The notes beneath the pieces are model-generated. The model saw only the letters and a list, made by a program, of their open reading frames with translations. It was not told where the DNA came from and did not search any database. The position numbers were made by a program, and so were the translations under genes. A stretch of DNA of 64,000 nt from Gemmatimonas aurantiaca. Its GTDB lineage: Bacteria; Gemmatimonadota; Gemmatimonadetes; Gemmatimonadales; Gemmatimonadaceae. Positions 45,059 through 58,100 of the stretch are shown here, in pieces. Every line of letters starts with the position of its first letter. Positions within the stretch are counted from its first letter, which is position 1. The stretch covers positions 647,827 through 711,826 of the forward strand of contig NZ_JBBCJO010000012.1 in assembly GCF_037190085.1 (NCBI RefSeq), written 5' to 3'.

Positions 45059-45754
45059 TCACTGCGGCCATCGTTCGAGCTCACCCGTCACGGGGTCTTC
45101 CACTTCGTACCGCCCTCCCGTCGCCACCAGATGGTCGGTGAAGATCACGAGGTTCTTTCCGCCACTTCCTGCCGCTCGTGACGGTGCAGAGGAACACAGA
45201 AAGGCTCCGATTCCCAGGTCATTGGCCAACTCGCCGAGACATTGGGGCAATTCATAGCCGGTGAATCGGCCCAGAACATCGCGTTTCAATGGCAAGAACT
45301 CCTCGGTCAAATCATCCTCGGAAACAGCCAGTGCATCCAGAGTCGCCGCGTCGGTCAGGTCCACCACATCCGGCAAATCAACCATGACTGGTAGCGTCAG
45401 TCGACTCTCGCTGGGTGGCCCCAGCGGGCCACGTCGGACCGTTTTCGCTCCGAACACCTCCGCCTGCACGGTCGTGATGCCGTCTGAAAGGTAGAGAGAC
45501 GGAAATCCCTTCAAGCGTGTATACCGATTGTGCTGGAAGAGATGCCCGATCGGCGCCAGCAACTTCGCGGCCGGTGCCAGTGCTCCCCGTCGCAGCCGAT
45601 TCGCTGGCACTTCACGCGTCCACGCTCCGTGAACAGCAATACGTGCTACCGCATGGAGCGTAGCGTGCCACTCCTCGGCACGATGCGCGAACCGAGGATA
45701 GTACCGCTCGTATTTGGCGCGGTCCGGCCGCGTCACTCGCCCTCGCCGAGCCAT
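45059..45754 (-). CDS. RES-domain toxin
   Basis: 231 aa. The RES pattern is present: NRYTRLKGFPSLYLSDGITTVQAEVF (Arg and Glu region) and GIGAFLCSSAPSRAAGSGGKNLVIF (Ser region). Known RES toxins consume NAD (MbcT) or ADP-ribosylate a target (ParT); which applies here is unknown. The ATG at 45754 lies 22 bp inside the end of the antitoxin gene, so translation is coupled. The first 60 residues (KYERYYPRFAHRAEEWHATLHAVARIAVHG) are helical and precede the RES core. Confidence 0.88.
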   Translation of the reverse strand: MARRGRVTRPDRAKYERYYPRFAHRAEEWHATLHAVARIAVHGAWTREVPANRLRRGALAPAAKLLAPIGHLFQHNRYTRLKGFPSLYLSDGITTVQAEVFGAKTVRRGPLGPPSESRLTLPVMVDLPDVVDLTDAATLDALAVSEDDLTEEFLPLKRDVLGRFTGYELPQCLGELANDLGIGAFLCSSAPSRAAGSGGKNLVIFTDHLVATGGRYEVEDPVTGELERWPQ

Positions 45755-46668
45755 AACCCCGCAACCCACTGCTCCACGGCAGTCGCCTGGCCCGGCACAC
45801 ACATGGCAGCGAGTGCCGACGTGTTGCCAAGCTTCGCCTGCGGCAACAGGAGCCACTTCCTGGCACGGGTGTCGTCCTTCCCATAGATGTCCCGCACCAT
45901 GGCGAACACATTCGCAAACGGCGCCAGTCGCTCCTGCAGCGCGGGGCTATCGGGCGTCTTGTGTACGGTGGAGTAATTGACCCCCAGAGCCCGGGCGATT
46001 TCGGTCAGCGGTCGACCAAGTGCCCTGGCGATCTTCGACGCGTCCCAACGCCCACTGATGTCGTCGCGCAAGTCTCCGTCGGGCAACTCGAACATGTCCG
46101 TGGCACGCTGCGCTCCCATCTCCGCATCAGACGTCCCCCCCTCCGCGACATCCGATGGTGTCCCGTCCGATCCGGGAACGACGGCCGCAGCATGCCCGGG
46201 GACGACCAGCGTGCCGGCCCATAGCTGCTCCAGCAGCCGAGTCAGATAGGATCCCAGGACGTTGGAATCCTGAAGATCCTCGGGGCGCAGATACGCATCG
46301 GCGCCGGCTGAGATCGCCGCGGCGTGGGTGGCGGCATCGGGGACGCTCGCCGTCACGATGATCCCCAATGACGACGACCGCCCTTCTTCCGAGACATGCG
46401 GACTTCGAGCATGCACCGCACGAAGACGGGCAAGCGACGTGCGAAGTTGAATGGCGAGCCGGAACGGCTCGGAAGTCACTGTCGACGGCCCGACCAGCGC
46501 ACGCCAGTCGGCAATCACCACCTCGAGATCTCCGGCTTCCGCTCGCCGCACCGCTTCGTCGAAGCTGCCCGTGGCGATGGGATGGTAATGCAGGCCGGCC
46601 AGCGTCTGCTTCACCGCATTACGGGCACCCAGATCGGGGTCGAGAATGAGAACATCGGCGATGGTCAT
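45733..46668 (-). CDS. Xre/MbcA/ParS antitoxin fused to an N-terminal degenerate receiver domain
   Basis: 311 aa, twice the usual antitoxin length. The C-terminal half carries a helix-turn-helix (about 219-245; LTEIARALGVNYSTVHKT) and the MbcA/ParS toxin-binding region (TRARKWLLLPQAKLGNTSALAAM). The N-terminal 150 residues read as a response-regulator receiver: acid pair D10/D12 (LILDPD), candidate phosphoacceptor D54 (VVIADW) and Thr/Ser (IIVTAS). The conserved Lys is Arg (YLRPED, R128), and the D-to-T spacing is about 20 residues longer than normal. A Gly/Ser/Pro linker (about 165-205) joins the halves. The ATG has a ribosome-binding site, GGAGACAAAG. It is the first gene of the operon with the RES toxin. 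Confidence 0.85.
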   Translation of the reverse strand: MTIADVLILDPDLGARNAVKQTLAGLHYHPIATGSFDEAVRRAEAGDLEVVIADWRALVGPSTVTSEPFRLAIQLRTSLARLRAVHARSPHVSEEGRSSSLGIIVTASVPDAATHAAAISAGADAYLRPEDLQDSNVLGSYLTRLLEQLWAGTLVVPGHAAAVVPGSDGTPSDVAEGGTSDAEMGAQRATDMFELPDGDLRDDISGRWDASKIARALGRPLTEIARALGVNYSTVHKTPDSPALQERLAPFANVFAMVRDIYGKDDTRARKWLLLPQAKLGNTSALAAMCVPGQATAVEQWVAGLWLGEGE

Positions 46669-46684
46669 CTTTGTCTCCAGTCTG

Positions 46685-46741
46685 AATACACCGATAATCT
46701 ACTCTATTTATACCGCAACGCAACAGCAATACACCGATTAT
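46685..46741 (-). promoter_or_regulatory. Direct repeats flanking the Xre-RES promoter
   Basis: AATACACCGATAAT (46685-46698) and AATACACCGATTAT (46728-46741) match at 13 of 14 positions and start 43 bp apart, about four helical turns. Between them on the minus strand are TTGCGT and TAGATT (16-bp spacer) plus TATAAAT, suitable promoter elements. The layout suggests autoregulation by the antitoxin with looping or bending. The distal repeat overlaps the end of the small membrane-protein gene. Confidence 0.65.
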
Positions 46742-47037
46742 GGTATCCGTTTGTCCGTCTTGTTGCGGGCAATCAATCGACCATCCGCGTCAGGCGGCCT
46801 CGCGACGCCGCGCACAAACCCCGCTTCCCGGAGACGCACCCAGAGTCGAGGGAGTACCAACGACGCGACCTGCCCCGCAGCACATCCCCATCCAAGCGCA
46901 CCAAGGAATCCGAGGACATCGCGATCGAGCCAGTGGAACACCAGCACGCCCGTGATGAGATACGTGGGCACTGGCAGCCAGTGCTCTACGGCGGGACTGG
47001 CATCACTCGTGGACAGGTCTGCGTTTGGTGAGCTCAT
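46738..47037 (-). CDS. Small membrane protein of unknown function
   Basis: 99 aa with two predicted membrane helices (LPVPTYLITGVLVFHWL and VLGFLGALGWGCAAGQVASLVL) and a basic, probably cytoplasmic C-terminus (RLWVRLREAGFVRGVARPP). I do not recognise a family. It has no coupling to neighbours; the pilC gene is on the same strand, but a strong terminator lies between. An upstream TTG would add 38 residues of low quality. It could be a leftover of the accessory patch. Confidence 0.5.
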   Translation of the reverse strand: MSSPNADLSTSDASPAVEHWLPVPTYLITGVLVFHWLDRDVLGFLGALGWGCAAGQVASLVLPRLWVRLREAGFVRGVARPPDADGRLIARNKTDKRIP

Positions 47038-47166
47038 GGCTTTCGGAAAGTCGAGCTCCCGTCCACCGGGGGCATCCCCCGGACGGGGGGGGGTGGAAGA
47101 GGCAACGCAATTATGCGTACGCAAAATTGCATAACGCAAATTGGCGTTCAAAGTCGACGAACAAAC

Positions 47167-47190
47167 GGGGCCGGCCTTCCGGCCGGCCCC
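47167..47190 (-). terminator. Strong terminator of the pil operon
   Basis: GGGGCCGGCC-TTCC-GGCCGGCCCC is a perfect 10-bp stem. On the minus strand it is followed by GTTTGTT, about 30 bp past the pilC stop. Confidence 0.85.
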
Positions 47191-47218
47191 GCTTCCCTGC
47201 TCCGTCGACTGGCGCGGC

Positions 47219-48415
47219 TCACTTCACCGCATTCACCATGTCGAAGATCGGCAGGTACATCGCCACGATCATGCCGCCGACGACCACGCCGAGGAACACG
47301 ATCATCACCGGTTCGAGCAGGGAGAGCAGCGCGCTCACCGCGGCGTCCACTTCGTCATCGTAGAAGTCGGCGATCTTGCTGAGCATCTCGTCCAGCCCGC
47401 CGGTCTGTTCACCCACGGCGATCATGCTGATCACCATGGGCGGAAACACCTCGCTCTTCTGCAACGGGCCGGCGATGGTTTCACCACCGGCGATGCTGGA
47501 CCGTGACCCCATGATGGCGTCCTGCACCACGCGGTTGCCCGACGTGCGCGCCGTGATCTCGAGACCGTCCAGGATGCTCACACCCGACGAGATCAGCGTG
47601 CCCAACGTGCGCGTGAAGCGCGAGACCGCCGACTTGCGCAGCACGTCGCCCAGAACGGGTACCTTGAGCATGAGCCGGTCGATGACGAGCTGCCCCTGCG
47701 AGGTGGCGTAGTACTGCTTGATGAAGAACGCCGCGCCGGAGACACCCAGCAACAGCGCCCACCAGTAACTGTTGAGGAAATTGGAGAGCCCGATGACCAC
47801 CTTCGTGGGCAGCGGCAGTTCCATTCCCACGCTGCCGAACATGTTGGCGAACACCGGAATGACCTTCCACAGCAGGATCACCACGCAGAGCGCGGCGACG
47901 CACATGATGACCGTGGGATAGATCATGGCGCCCTTCACCTTGCGGACGAGGGCGTCGTTCTTTTCCATGAAGATCGCCAGACGGTTCAGGATGGTGTCCA
48001 GAATACCGCCCGCTTCACCGGCCGCCACCATGTTGGTGTAGAGGTCGGAGAACGCCTTGGGATGCTTGCGCATCGCGTCGGCGACGGTGTTGCCCGACTC
48101 CACGTCGAACACCACCTGCCGCACCACGGCGCTGAGCGCCTTGTTCTCGCTCTGCTTGGCCAGGATGTCCAGCGCCTGCACGAGCGGCAGACCGGCGTTG
48201 ATCATCGTGGAGAACTGTCGCGTGAAGATCACGATGTCGCGCATCGAGATCTTGCCCAGGCGCTTGGTGGGAGTCGCCTTGGACTCGTCCACCTTGATGA
48301 TGGTCAGTCGCTGGCGTCGCAGCTGGGCAACGGCATCGTCACGACTGGGCGCGTCGATCGTGGCGGACTTGAGGTCGCCGTTGGTGGTCCGCGCGGTGTA
48401 GGTGAAGGTCGGCAT
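47219..48415 (-). CDS. pilC: Type IV pilus inner-membrane platform protein PilC
   Basis: 398 aa of the GspF/PilC family. Two repeated domains (FTRQFSTMINAGLPLVQALDILAKQ; FTRTLGTLISSGVSILDGLEI) each precede a membrane segment (MIYPTVIMCVAALCVVILL; LLEPVMIVFLGVVVGGMIVAMYL). It is the inner-membrane anchor that PilB and PilT act on during pilus extension and retraction. It starts 15 bp after the pilT stop in the order comEA-pilB-pilT-pilC, and the operon ends at the terminator at 47167-47190. Confidence 0.96.
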   Translation of the reverse strand: MPTFTYTARTTNGDLKSATIDAPSRDDAVAQLRRQRLTIIKVDESKATPTKRLGKISMRDIVIFTRQFSTMINAGLPLVQALDILAKQSENKALSAVVRQVVFDVESGNTVADAMRKHPKAFSDLYTNMVAAGEAGGILDTILNRLAIFMEKNDALVRKVKGAMIYPTVIMCVAALCVVILLWKVIPVFANMFGSVGMELPLPTKVVIGLSNFLNSYWWALLLGVSGAAFFIKQYYATSQGQLVIDRLMLKVPVLGDVLRKSAVSRFTRTLGTLISSGVSILDGLEITARTSGNRVVQDAIMGSRSSIAGGETIAGPLQKSEVFPPMVISMIAVGEQTGGLDEMLSKIADFYDDEVDAAVSALLSLLEPVMIVFLGVVVGGMIVAMYLPIFDMVNAVK

Positions 48416-48430
48416 CGTTTCTCCGGAGGC

Positions 48431-49597
48431 CTATCGTCGTGCTCCGACGAGCGAACGCTCACCGGGGCGGTTGCCATTCTGCGTCGAGGGCGGACTTCCG
48501 CTGTCGTCCAGCGGGCCCTTGCCGATCATGCGCAGGAATTCGTTCGGATCACCGGAGGAGCGCACGCACTCGTCCGCGCTCACCTGACGCGATACGTACA
48601 GCTGGTACAGCGCATCATTCATCGTCTGCATGCCGAACTTCTTGCCCGACTGCATCAGGGAATAGATCTGATGCACCTTGTCGTCGCGGATGAGCGCCCG
48701 GATGGCGGGCGTCACCACGAGGATCTCCGAGGCCATCGCCCGGCCGCGGCCGGTCAGACGCGGAAGCAGCACCTGCGTGATGATGCCCTCCAGCACGAAG
48801 GCGAGCTGCGCGCGCACCTGGCTCTGCTGGTGACTGGGAAACACGTCGATGATGCGATTGATGGCTTCCGCGGCGCTGTTGGTGTGCAGCGTGGCAAACA
48901 CCAGGTGGCCCGTTTCCGCGATCGTGAGCGCGGCCTGGATGGTCTCCAGATCGCGCATTTCGCCGATGAGGATCACATCGGGATCCTCACGCAGCGCATA
49001 CTTGAGCGCGGAGGCGAAGCTCTTCGTGTCCGCGCCCACTTCGCGCTGGTTGATGATGCAGTTGCGGTGCCGGTGGATGAACTCGATGGGGTCTTCCACC
49101 GTGATGATGTGACCGCGCCGCTCGGAGTTGATCTTGTCGATCATCGCGGCCAGCGTGGTGCTCTTGCCCGAGCCGGTCGGTCCCGTCACGAGCACCAGCC
49201 CGCGCGGCCGCTCCGCGAACGACGAGATCACCTGGGGCAGCTGCAGCTCGGCGAACGTCTTGATCTGGAACGGAATGCGACGGATGACCATGCTCACGCA
49301 GCCCCGCTGCTTGAACACGTTGCCGCGAAAACGCGAGAGGTTGGCGATGCCGAACGAGAAGTCCAGCTCGTCCTCCATCTCGAAGCGCTTCTTCTGGTTC
49401 TCCGTGAGCACGGAATAGGCCAGCTGCAGCGTATCGCGCGGCGTGAGGACGTGCTCGACACTGGAGTTCACGATGTCCCCGTCCACGCGCAGCTTGGGCC
49501 GGTCACCGGCCGAGACGTGCAGATCGGAAGCATCCCGCTCGATCATTTCATCGAGCAGGGTGCGCAGGGAGACGGGAGACTGTGCAGGAGCGGTCAT
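48431..49597 (-). CDS. pilT: Type IV pilus retraction ATPase PilT
   Basis: 388 aa from the ATG giving MTAPAQSPVSLR; an upstream ATG adds nine residues. PilT features: LVTGPTGSGKSTTLAAMID (Walker A), the Asp box ITVEDPIEFIH, Walker B DPDVILIGEMRDLET, and the His box TGHLVFATLHTN. There is no N-terminal N1 domain, so it is a retraction ATPase and not an assembly one. It powers pilus retraction for twitching or DNA uptake. The last 30 residues are a variable Ser/Pro/Gly tail. Confidence 0.97.
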   Translation of the reverse strand: MTAPAQSPVSLRTLLDEMIERDASDLHVSAGDRPKLRVDGDIVNSSVEHVLTPRDTLQLAYSVLTENQKKRFEMEDELDFSFGIANLSRFRGNVFKQRGCVSMVIRRIPFQIKTFAELQLPQVISSFAERPRGLVLVTGPTGSGKSTTLAAMIDKINSERRGHIITVEDPIEFIHRHRNCIINQREVGADTKSFASALKYALREDPDVILIGEMRDLETIQAALTIAETGHLVFATLHTNSAAEAINRIIDVFPSHQQSQVRAQLAFVLEGIITQVLLPRLTGRGRAMASEILVVTPAIRALIRDDKVHQIYSLMQSGKKFGMQTMNDALYQLYVSRQVSADECVRSSGDPNEFLRMIGKGPLDDSGSPPSTQNGNRPGERSLVGARR

Positions 49598-49686
49598 CGG
49601 CGGGCAAGCGGGAAGCGGGGGCACACCGATGCCCCTCGGTCTGGACGAATCGTCGTCGGGACAGGAAACGTGGGTGTCACAGAATC

Positions 49687-51528
<1,842 letters not shown>

Positions 51529-52192
51529 AGTGACGTGATTTCCGTCCAGACACGTACGCAGGGTGATAGGCAGAAGGGGGTGGTTCCCCACTGTGTAAGG
51601 GACGGTGCCGGCCTGAAAACGTCACCAGTGAATCCAGCAGGCGGAGGGTGGCCGGCCCGATGCCGCGAACGTGACGGAGGTCGTCGAGCGTCTGATAGGG
51701 GCCGGCCCGCTCGCGGCGCTCGACGATACGCCGAGCCATGGCCGGTCCCACCCGCGGCAAGACCTCGAGTTCGGCGGCCGTGGCGGCGTTTATATCGATA
51801 GGGAAAACGGGAGGGTCGCGTGGGGCACCCGCCTTCCGGGCCCGGGGCTGTGCGGCCTGGACGGCCTGCGGGCTCTGGGCGGTGCGGGGGCCGCGGGAAG
51901 CACGCGAGGGACGGGGAGCGCGTCGAGCGGAGTCGACGGCCGCCCGCTGGGCGGCCAGAGCCCGCGCCGCACCGGAGGCGGGCATCGCCGATGTCCCACC
52001 CAGGGTGGACCGTTCGAAGCGCTCCACGCCCCACGCACGAACACCCGTGCCGATGAGGGCCATCGCCACCAGAAAGCCCAGAATGCGTCGTTCGTCCGCG
52101 GTCGCCATGGGAGCAGGGTAGCACGCCCCTGCTCTCCATGTGTCACCGGAACTACGCGCGCATCATCCTGCGGACGCGGCTCCGGCGGAACT

Positions 52193-55100
52193 TCAGCGCA
52201 TCGTGCCCGCGAAGAACCGGAGTTGCAGCACCGCGCTCAGGATCACGTTGGTGGTCTGCCGGTTGTAGGCGCGGTCGAAATTCACCACGCGACTGCCGGT
52301 CAGGGTGAACGTGAGCAGTTCGGTGAGATCGGTATTGGCATTGAGGTTGTACGCCCGTCGCCCGTTGTTGGTCAGCACCGCGGGCGCGGTCAGCAGCAGC
52401 GTACCGTCGCCCGTGGTCACGGTCGTGCCGGTCACGACGGAGGAATTCTCCTCACTGTCGTATGACGCATTGGCGCGGAGCTGGCCGTTGCGTGTATTCC
52501 AGCTCTTGGGCAGCGGGAACGTGCGGCCGACATTGAAGGAGAGCCGATCGGTATTGCCATTGATGATCGATCCCGGTCGGAGATCTTCGCGCGATTCGCG
52601 GCTGCTGCGTGCCGTCGTGACGAGATCGCCGAGGAACGCCCAGGTCACGGAGGCGGACAGCGGCTGTCGACGGGAGGTGAGGCGACTCCGGTCGGCCAGA
52701 CCACCCATTTCGTTCGGGATGGTGGTCTCCTGCTCCGTGATGGCGTAACTGCCGTCGACATTGAGGGCGGAGATGATCTTCCGGAGCTGTTGCGGACGCC
52801 AGCTCCAGCGCAGCGAATAGTCCGGATACACCGTCTGCGTACTGGTGATGATCGCCTGGAAGCCATCGAGCGCCCGGCGGGTCCACGTTTCGGTGGTGCC
52901 GTTTTCCACGCGCGTCTGCAGGCGCAGTGAGAGCGGCAGATTGAGCGATCCCACCGCCGTCGCGCGCCGCATGCGACCGGCCGTGGTGGCCAGTCGTGCA
53001 TCGAGTCCACGGAATGCGTCCACCCCCCCGAGTCCGAACTGGTAGCCCCAGCCGGGGATGTAGGCGGTGTTGTCGTAGTTGGACGTGAGACTCTGCTGCC
53101 ATTGCACATCGATGGGAGCGAGCATGTTGCCCAACCGACGCACCCAGCTCGTATCGCGCGAGTGCTGCGTGAAGAAACGCCCGAGATCGAGTGTGGTGCC
53201 CACATTGAACGAGTTCGCGGCGCCGAGGCGTTGCGGCAGCCGCAGCATGCCGGTGCTGTCGCCTTCATGCAGCAGCGTGCGCGCATTCGGATCCTTGTTC
53301 AGCGCGAAGGAACTCGTGAAGTCGACCCGTGGACGCAGCCACGTCGACATGGCGGGCTGGAAACGGAACGCGGAGGTGAATGACCGTTCCCGCTCGAGAC
53401 CAAGGTTGGCACCGAGGAAGCGCACACGCTCGGCATTGGCCACCTCGCCGCGATTCACACTGTCGACAATCCACGGATCCAGCCGATAGTCCCGCAGATC
53501 GAGCAGTTGACGGGCCGTGAAGTCGGCGTTGATGCCCGGTGTCGGTCTGAATGTCAGCGCGGCGAGATTCTGCCACACATGCGTGAGCGCCGACACGACT
53601 TCGCCCGTGTCGGTTGGTGAAGCCGCCGCCTTGGTGAATGAGGTGGACGAGATGCTCGTGCGGGCGAGCGACGTGGTGAGCCGGAATTGTGTGGGACTCC
53701 AGCGTACCCGTTGCTCGCGGAAGCTGGTGATGGCCTGCGATTCCCGGAGTCCCCTGGGCAGTACGTCGAGTATCCGCGCGAGGAAGCCCGGCAACCGGCT
53801 TTCACGGGACTCGTCGGCGAGGAGGAGACCGCCCCCCACCACGTAGCTGCTGTTGGTGAGTTCCTGGAAGGTGGACTGCGAGGCGCCCGTGGACCACATG
53901 CCGTTCAGCGACAACCCGTTGACGAGCGGCGCATACCATCCGTGCTGGAGTGGCGCGATCCGTCGCAGGGCCATCGAATAGTTCAACCGGCGGTCGCCGG
54001 GATTGCGCACGCCGTCGATGCTGCCGGCCCGGACATCGGTGCGATTGATGAACAGTTGTTCGATGCCGGTGCCTGCATATTCGACACTCAGAGGCAGTGC
54101 GATGCCCCAGCGTGCCGGGAGCGCGCGCTCGAGATGCAGCGTGGTGCCCATGCTCACCACGTTCGACGTGAGGAACGTCGGCGTTTCATTGAGCTGCCGG
54201 AAATTGGGATCGCGGCGGCTGAGGTTGACGCGGAAATCGGCCAGATCACCGGCGTTCATGTTGAGACCGATCTCTCCCGCGAACCCGATGTCGTCGACCA
54301 CATCACTCAGCCGGATGTCGTTCACCCAGAGTTCGAGCGTGTCGTTGGCCATGATGCCACTGCCACCGCGCGCCACGCTGTCCACGCGCACGATGCCCAC
54401 GGCCAGTTCCTGAACGCCGGCGAGATTGGGCGGCGTGACCGCCGGATCGGCCGTGTACACGATGTAGCCGTCCTGACACACGGCGAAGCGCCGGTTCGAT
54501 CCGCCCGGCGGTGCACCGGACCGCTTGATGAGTTCGAGATCCACGCCGGAGCATTGCAGTGAATCCGCCCGCCCCTGGAGGTAGGCACTCTCGAGCTGTG
54601 CGCGCAGCATCTGGAAGCGCGTCAGATCGACCTGAATCTCGGGCAACCAGGCACTCTGACTGCTGCCGGTGTTCACCGGCGTCCGGTACATGTAGAAGTT
54701 GTGTTCATCGCGGCCGATCTTCACGTAGCCGTTGAGTTCCCCCTGCACGCCCCACCCGTTGCCGCGCCCCCGCATCCACAGGCGCAGCGAACGGTACCCC
54801 ATGAACGTCTTGGTGCCTTCGGGGAAACGCAGGTACGCTTCGGCGCGGTCGAACGGACGGAACTGCCGTCCCGGAATGCCGGCCTGAATGCGCAAGGCCT
54901 GCTCGTTCACCTGCACACGGGTGTTCTCGTATCCCGACTGCCGGTTCTCCGGCTGCTCCACCACCCCGGGCGGCGGAGAATAGGAAAGCGTCGAGGTGGA
55001 ATCGAGCGTTCCGATGACGCTGGCGATCACGAACCCACCCACGGTGCCGCTCGAATCGCCGGCCATGCCGCTCAGGGGCTCCACGCTGCGCTTGAGCCAC

Positions 55101-58100
55101 GGCGCACCAACGAGGCGGAAGCGCGCCAGAGCAATGCGTGTGAACTCATCGTCGTCGGCGAAGGTGTTCGACACCATGGTCAATCGCATGGCCCGCACGC
55201 GCCGGTCGTTCGGGTTGTTGAGCTCTTCGGTGGGGGAGCGCCAGTTGAGACGGACCTGCACCCAGCACAGCGAGTCGGTCACCACGCCCGTCGCGCTCGA
55301 ATCGCGCTGCTGGAAACACCGGCCCACGCGGGTCCAGTTGCGGCGATCGCTGAGATCGACGATGAACCGCTTGAGTTGTTCCTGGTCGGTGGACGCCGCC
55401 GGCATGTTGAGCTGACCGTCCAGATCGATGTCCTCTTCGTCGAGCCGGTTGTTGCGCACCGTGCAATTGGCCCGGCTGTCACCCAGCAACTGCGCACTCC
55501 GTGTCGACTGCGAACACAGCGGCACCTTGAATTGTGTGGTGATCACCGGCGCCCCGCCCGTGCGATCGACCACCACGATGGTGTCGGCCACATCGCCGGC
55601 GAGCCCACGGTCGTTCTCCACCGCATTGAAGGTGCGCGACAGCGGATCGCGCTCGGAGTCGAGCCGGTCGTACCCCACCAGTCGCTTGCCGCGATACGTG
55701 GTGTCCGCCGGCGCCCCGGCGGCCGTGGGTGCGTTCACCGTGAGCGTTTCCGGAGCGAAGGTCACGCTGTTCTCGCTGATGTCGCCGAAGTCGAACACCA
55801 GTGTGGGATTGCGCTGCAGCTTCGCCGTCTCCGACTGCACGAGCACGAAGAACTCCACGTTCTCGGTGCGCGAGAGATCCTGACCGCTGGGGTTGAGCAC
55901 GGTCCGCAGCGAACGCCAGCGCCGTCCCGTCGGCGTGGGTCCCAGCAGACTGTTGTCGCCCACCGTCCACGCATACCGACGCGACGCACTTCCGGGTTGA
56001 TAACCGAGCATGCCGCCGGTTTTGAGCGGATACATCGTCATCCACAACAACTGTTCCGCCGGTTGCACACCATTGCCGACGATCCGCACCGACGGATCGA
56101 TCTGCTGGATGGTGAATTGCGGATAGCCGCCCGACGCATCGACGCCGTTGTTCTGATAGGCCAGCGTGGCGGCGCGCGCCGTGGTGAAGATGCTCGACCC
56201 GCTGGTGGCGAGAGACGCGCCGAGCGCCGGCAGGGAACTGAAGTACCAGGAAGATTCGAACAGCGGCACGGCGCGGTCGGCGCTGCCCTCGAAACTCTCG
56301 ATGTACGCCTGCCCCGCCGCATTGGGCTGGGGTTTGCTCATGGCGAACTCCGCCTGCAATCCCACACGTGACGGCGAGGTGCTGCGGGCAAACGGAATGC
56401 GGGCGATGGCGTTGGTGAGGGCGCTGGCGTCCCATTGCAGTGCACTCGTGACACCCGCCACCAGAGACCCCACCGGTTCGAAGCCGAGTGGCGGCCGGTT
56501 GAGGTTGGACCGCTGGCGCTGGGAGATCGCGGTGAAGGCGATCTGCCCCTTGTCGAGCTGGAATTGCGACGCGATCCCCATGATGGTGGTGGGCGCCGCC
56601 GTGAAGAGCGGGTTCTCCTCGTAACGCACCGAGACCTGCCTCGGCCGCAGGAACAGCGTATCCGGACGCATGAACGAGATCACGCCGAGATCGTAGTCGA
56701 TCTGGTAGTCGACATTGCGCGTCAGTTCCCGCCCGTCGATGACGAGGCGCTCGGAGTTCTGCCGCACCTGGATGGTGTTCAGCTGGATGGACTGGGTGTC
56801 ACCGCCACCTTCGGACTGATAGCTGACCATCATGCGGTAGATGGCCTGCGGACGCTGCGCCGAGTACAGATACTCGTTGGGATAGCGGTAGAGCGTATCG
56901 TTGGCAGGATTGGCGAGAGGCTGTGCCAATCCCGCGCGCGCGAACGGCTGCAGCGAAGGGAAGACCAGGAAGTAGTCGGGGATGAGTTTCTGCTGTCCTG
57001 CCCCTCCGCTGAAGCTGGCGCGGAAGTTGGGATCGTTGGGGCGGGGCCAGACGCGATTCTCGACATCGAATGCGGCGGGATTGGTGGCCTGGGCGAGTCC
57101 GAACAGCCGGAGATAGGTCTCTCCACGCGAAGGATCGATGGGCTTTTCCTGATCGCCCGAGGTACCCGTCACCAGCTTGAGTTGCAGCGATTGGCGGCGG
57201 AGGTCCTCGCCGCCGAGTCGGTACACCGACTTGATCTCGCGCAGGAAATACGTCGTGTTGGTGGGCTGCAGCTCCGGTTCCCAGAGCAGATTCGCGTACT
57301 GCGGGCTTTCCGTGTATTCGATGTCCGGCGTGCCACCGGTGCCGGGGTTCCGACCCGGACGGCCACCGACGTTCACCTCGTACGCGATGGCCAGACGTTC
57401 CGTATTGGCACTGAGCGGTCGCACGAGCGCAATCCACAGCATCGACGGATCGACATAGTAGTCGACGTTCTCCCGCAGCAGTTCGTAGGTCTGCCGGGTG
57501 GGATTGCGCGCGCCGCGCACGGCCAGCTGCGGACCACGCGGATTCTGGTTGGTGGCGCCGATCAGTTGCCGATAGACGTAGAGCCGCACGGGCCGGATCG
57601 AATCCGGCAACGCGGCGGCCAACTGCCGCATCTGCGGGCGATTGAGCAGATCGATGTTGGGATATCCCCCAAGCTGCCGCGGATCGATGCTGAAGAAGAA
57701 CCGCCGCTGCTCGATCTGGATGTCTTCGATGATGCGATCGACCTGCCGCTCGGTGCGCTCTCCCACGGTGAAGATGTTGTCCCGCGAGACATTGCCCTTC
57801 TGCTGCGCGACGATGGACGTGAAGCGCATGGCGCCGAACTGCCCGGTGGCCTGCACGCCATAGTTGCCGGACGGGATGCCCGAGGTGATGAAACGCGATG
57901 GCGGCGGTTGGAAGGTGACATTGCCCACCTCCACCCGCTGCAGCTTCTCCCCCGGTTTGCCTTCGTACCGTGCGGAGAGGTTGTTGGACGCATCGAACTC
58001 GCGCTGCGAGTCGTAGTCCACGTCGATGAAGAAGCGGTCGGCCACCACACCGCCGGTCCGCACATTGAACTGGAAGTCGAAATCCGGAAGAATCGGCGCG

